Source of the DNA: Tetraselmis striata
Lineage: Eukaryota; Chlorophyta; Chlorodendrophyceae; Chlorodendrales; Chlorodendraceae
DNA length: 64,000 nt
Direction of reading: 5' to 3'
Assembly (NCBI GenBank): GCA_006384855.1
Contig: VCJN01002862.1
Location: forward strand, 62,501 to 126,500
The notes under the pieces are model-generated. The model was given only the letters and a program-made list of their open reading frames with translations. It made no database searches and was not told where the DNA came from. Of the stretch, positions 60,765 through 64,000 are shown piece after piece. Every line of letters starts with the position of its first letter. Positions within the stretch are counted from its first letter, which is position 1. The translations under genes and the position numbers were made by a program.

Positions 60765-61155
60765 TGTGAGGGAATGTGCGCTGGTGGTGGCTATTCCGCG
60801 ATGGTGGTGGTCGAGTATGATCTATTACAGGCCGACACGCGCCGTGCCTGATATATCAGGCGACGCGAGGTGGCCGACAGGGCGCGGGCGCAGCCCGTTA
60901 TCACGGGCGCGCGCTACGCGCACATGCTAGTGTGCTATGATGATTAGGGTTAGTGAGGGTATAGGATATATCCTCACATTCCACCCCGCTCTGATGAATC
61001 TGAGTCATCGGATTCACTGCGGAAACCTTTGCGGGTGGCTCGTCTTCGCCGCAATGTATGCTGGCGAGGTCGAGATACCCGCAAAGGTTATCCAATAGAT
61101 CATACTCGACCACCACCATCGCGGAACAGCCACCACCAGCGCACATTCCCTCACA
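60765..61155. mobile_element. Complete MITE with 62-bp terminal inverted repeats
   Basis: 391 bp. The left end 60765-60826 (starting TGTGAGGGAATGTGCGC) and right end 61094-61155 are reverse complements with a single mismatch. GATGA flanks both sides (60760-60764 and 61156-61160), a 5-bp target-site duplication. It has no coding capacity, so it must be mobilised in trans. The superfamily is not clear from ends and duplication length. A truncated relative lies at 45756-46078. Confidence 0.92.
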
Positions 61156-61160
61156 GATGA

Positions 61161-62001
61161 TATGTACCCGACATCCTGGACCGTACTGGCTTTAGGGTGA
61201 CTGCAGGACTGGCTAATTGAGACGCACAGGTCCATGGTCTGAATGAATCCATTGCGACACTCGGAATCCCTTAGTAGCAACAGTAGCCTTGCAGCTGGCT
61301 CAGGGAAATGCACCATTCAAGACGTGTGCCAGTGTGTGACGAAGGGTCGCTGTGTAGTCATTATTGCTGGTATGACAGAGGGAGTGTTGCAACCGAAGAC
61401 AATGCGGGCCCTGGCTTTGAGGACTGCTTGCTGATGGGCGCAAGCTGCTTCTAGGTATGGATGTTGCCGCTCTGTGGATGATTATGAAGCAAACCATGTG
61501 ACTACCACGGTAAGTTCAATGTACATGTGTCACCGCAGAGGGCCAGCAATGAAGTGCGACAGAAATGCAGCGAAGCCCAAACTTTGGCACCGCGCCGTGG
61601 TTCCCTGGCCGAGCTAATGGCAAATGATGCTCTGAAAGGATCTGCTTCGCTGGTAAAGTTTTACCTTCCCTGCCATTTTGGTCAGGGAGGCTCTTATCCT
61701 CTCCAAGGCCCCGGGGTGGGGGGGGGGGGGGGGGGGGGGGCAAAGTCGCAGCAGAGCGCTTAGGAGACATCTGTATATTTACACTAATGGGTGCGCCTGG
61801 TTGGCGGCCATCCACGCCGCGCTGCTAGTACGGGCTGCGCGGGCCGATGCTGGCCCAGCCCGTACAGCAGCCACCACAATGGCCTGCCCCACAAGCTCTG
61901 GGGCTACGCACCCCGGGGCGGGAGACCCTGCGTGCCTGCCACTACATGTGGCCGGTATCAACGTGGCGCAGGGACGGCCTCCCAGCCGCTAGCTGGGCTG
62001 C
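61161..62001. other. Downstream flank of the membrane-protein gene
   Basis: Contains a G-run at about 61717-61740 (a C-run on the sense strand of the gene to the right) and a GC-rich inverted repeat near 61826-61867. No gene is recognised. Confidence 0.4.
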
Positions 62002-63182
62002 TCAGATGGCAGGGCCCCAGCCGCCGCCCGCCATGCCGCGCCGGTACTGGTCCTGGGCGGCCTCCTCGTCCCGCAGACTACGCGCGGAGGGGGCTGGGGC
62101 GGAGCTGCCAGAGGACAGCAGGTTGCTGGGGCCACCACCGCCGCTGCCGGATGCACGCGCCGCGTTACTTGACCTCTGTCGGCTTGTTGCTGTAGCCGCA
62201 TTGTGCCTCTCAGCGGCGTCCGCGCCCATGGCGGGCTGGCCGCCAGCCTCTCGCGCCGCGCTTGCGGAAGGCTCAGCGGCAGCGGAGGCTTGGGCAGAGG
62301 CGGCAGTGCCGGTGGCCGCCTCGGCATCGGCGGGCGCGGCTTCCTCGCGGCGCTGCCGCTGGCGGGCCCGCCAGCCGCGTAGCCTGCGCCCAGCGTTCGC
62401 CAGCATGCCCGGGGGGCGCTCGCCGGATGGCGCGGGCCGGGAGATCAGGATGCTGGCCCGCAGCTGCAGCGCGAGCATGATGATGATCATGCGGAAGACG
62501 AGCACGGGCGACAGGCTGCGGATGGCGGTCAGCACCGTCACGCAGCCGAGCAGGACGACAAACACCGTCAGCATTGCCGGGCTGCCCCTGATGACGGACA
62601 CGATGCCAAGGACGTCGATGCTCAGAAAGAACACGAGCTCCACGATGTTCTTGTCTGCACAGGGCAGACACATGAAGGGGAAGGGAAGGAGAGGTTGGGG
62701 GGGGGGGGGAGGCAGCGCCGTGTCAGAGCCGGTCGAATGATGTGCGTTGTGCTGTCAACAGCCATTATGTTTAGATATCATGACATGATGGGGGAGGGGA
62801 TCGCTGATCACATGCTGTTTTGCTGCTGCGCGATTGAATACCTCGGCCTAACTGGGGTGGCGCGTAATGAGGCCAGCAAAGGGCGCAGCATGAGCTCCAG
62901 CATGCACTAAATGTGGGGGAGCACTCAGTGCCACAAGCGCTGTCAAGTGCCGCAATGATGCTTGCCAACAGCATGTGCGCGCCGGCGACGATCGGAGCAC
63001 TAGTAGCTGCACCAGGATGCCGAGAGTGCGGCTACTGCTGGGTAAAATCTGTCCTAGATCCTGCTGTCCCATTGCCAATCCCATTGGCACCTCAATGTTC
63101 CCACTAACAGCCTCTAGATTGCCTTCATTGAGTAGCTACCTCTTTCATTTGATACTGAGAAGGGTTTGGGCATAGTAATAGT

Positions 63183-63216
<34 letters not shown>

Positions 63217-63807
63217 CACCGAAGATGCCAAAGAGCAGGTTGTCATCTGCGGAGTGCGCCGCGCCCGAGGCAAAGTAGGTCCCGCCAAGGTACGGGGCAG
63301 TGGAGTTGAGGTAGGTGCCATTGACATATTCATAGACTTCGGTGCCGTTGGGGCCCACCGTGACGTTGGCGGTGGCGTTGGCGGGGACAAAGTCGGGGTA
63401 GTACTCGGGGGGCGGCTGGTAGCTGGCGTTGTTGTTGTGCGGGAGGAGGAGCGGCAGCGAGGCAATGAACATGAGGTAGACGATGTCCATGCCTGCGCAA
63501 GGGGCGAGGGGGTAAGGGCGGGGTGTGCTCAGACGGGGAGCCGCGGCGCCGTCGATAGGTGGCAAGCGGGCTGGTGGAAGGGCGGGCTTGTGGGCTGACC
63601 AAGCAGGAAGAGGCAGCCCTTCTTGCGCCGCTGGATCAGCGCGAGCTGGTATTCGTCCGCAAATCGGATAAACTCCTCGTGGTCCAGGAACTCCTCCTCC
63701 GGCACGGGCTGGCTGGCGGCCTGTGCCCGGAGCCGCTCCCGCGCCTGCGCGCGCTGCGTCTCGTACTTGGGCGGGTCCACACCGAGGTAGATGTTGCCGC
63801 TCACATC
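62002..63807 (-). CDS. Predicted four-helix membrane protein (5' end unresolved)
   Basis: Three consecutive exons fit by phase: 63600-63807, 63220-63492 and 62002-62654. The first begins in phase 0 after a CAG acceptor, so at least one upstream exon is missing or lies beyond the window. The start of the visible protein is cytosolic in character (PPKYETQRAQARERL, then EFIRFADEYQLAL). Helix 1 spans the exon junction (GCLFLLGMDIVYLMFIASLPLLL). A loop rich in N-glycosylation sequons (NAS, NAT, NVT, NGT, NST) follows, pointing to the lumen. Three more helices (VELVFFLSIDVLGIV, LTVFVVLLGCVTVL, VFRMIIIMLAL) precede an Ala/Arg/Ser-rich tail. The intron at 63219 begins GTGAA then a C-run. No family is recognised. 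A resident of the endomembrane system is inferred. Confidence 0.68.
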
Positions 63808-64000
63808 CTGCGGGGGCAGAAGCTGTCAACACACAGCACACACGGTCTACCCGGGCGACTGCCCACATCGTCTTGTCACCAGTCCATGACCGACTTCACC
63901 TTACTCCTCTCCCAGTTGACTTCTGCATTACAGACAGACCTCTCCACCTCCCTACCCAGTAGTATTATATAGGCAGGGGAAATGTGAACAATTAATTAAG
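63808..64000. other. Window edge, possible promoter of the membrane-protein gene
   Basis: On the minus strand CTATATAAT occurs near 63962-63970, resembling a TATA box about 150 bp upstream of the first identified exon. If it is used, a very short first exon should lie between it and 63808, but none of the ATG/GT combinations there gives both the right phase and a reasonable intron. Confidence 0.3.

Noticed and set aside
63808-63870. MWAVAR... frame as the first exon of the membrane protein
   Set aside because: It would need an intron of only about 25-40 nt, shorter than any other intron seen in the window.

Overview
The window looks like nuclear DNA of a eukaryote, most likely a unicellular green alga. 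Five spliced host genes are legible. They are GC-rich with short introns, and one, a TIPIN homologue, has the N-terminal CCHC knuckle that plant homologues also carry. There are no bacterial-style operons. Species-level placement is not possible from the sequence alone. A recurring oddity is long pure C/G runs (about 15-30 nt). In several introns such a C-run starts within about 10 nt of the 5' splice site on the sense strand.

Layout. 1-5.6 kb: little recognisable, one strong 93-nt fold-back. 5.6-7.3 kb (+): TIPIN/Csm3 fork-protection protein. 7.9-9.6 kb (-): a GET2/CAML-like membrane protein, convergent with TIPIN. 10-15 kb: a SINE-like repeat, a decayed non-LTR-type reverse transcriptase and a decayed tyrosine recombinase. 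16.2-33.5 kb: three related Ty3/Gypsy elements on the minus strand. One is truncated (A). The other two (B and C) lie head-to-tail and share the middle LTR. They carry an extra methyltransferase-like domain upstream of the protease. 33.6-34 kb: second SINE-like copy. 34.2-36.8 kb (+): CWC24/RNF113 splicing factor. 37-41 kb: fold-backs, direct repeats and decayed coding-like sequence. 41.6-45.2 kb (-): a secreted, cysteine-containing modular protein. 45.8-49.2 kb: a truncated MITE abutting a fossil of a nucleocytoplasmic large DNA virus (capsid protein, VP39-like cap methyltransferase, helix-turn-helix protein). 52.2-57.7 kb (+): a young Ty1/Copia element with matching target-site duplications. 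57.9-60.4 kb (-): a piggyBac-like transposase. 60.8-61.2 kb: a complete MITE with 62-bp inverted ends. 62.0-63.8 kb (-): a four-helix membrane protein whose first exon is unresolved.

The host genes do not form a pathway. They serve replication-fork stability, tail-anchored protein insertion (tentative), pre-mRNA splicing, secretion or cell surface, and an endomembrane function. The remainder is a dense landscape of mobile and viral fossils. Exon boundaries were read by eye from GT/AG sites and reading phase. The models for TIPIN, the GET2-like gene, CWC24 and the secreted protein each close in one reading frame.
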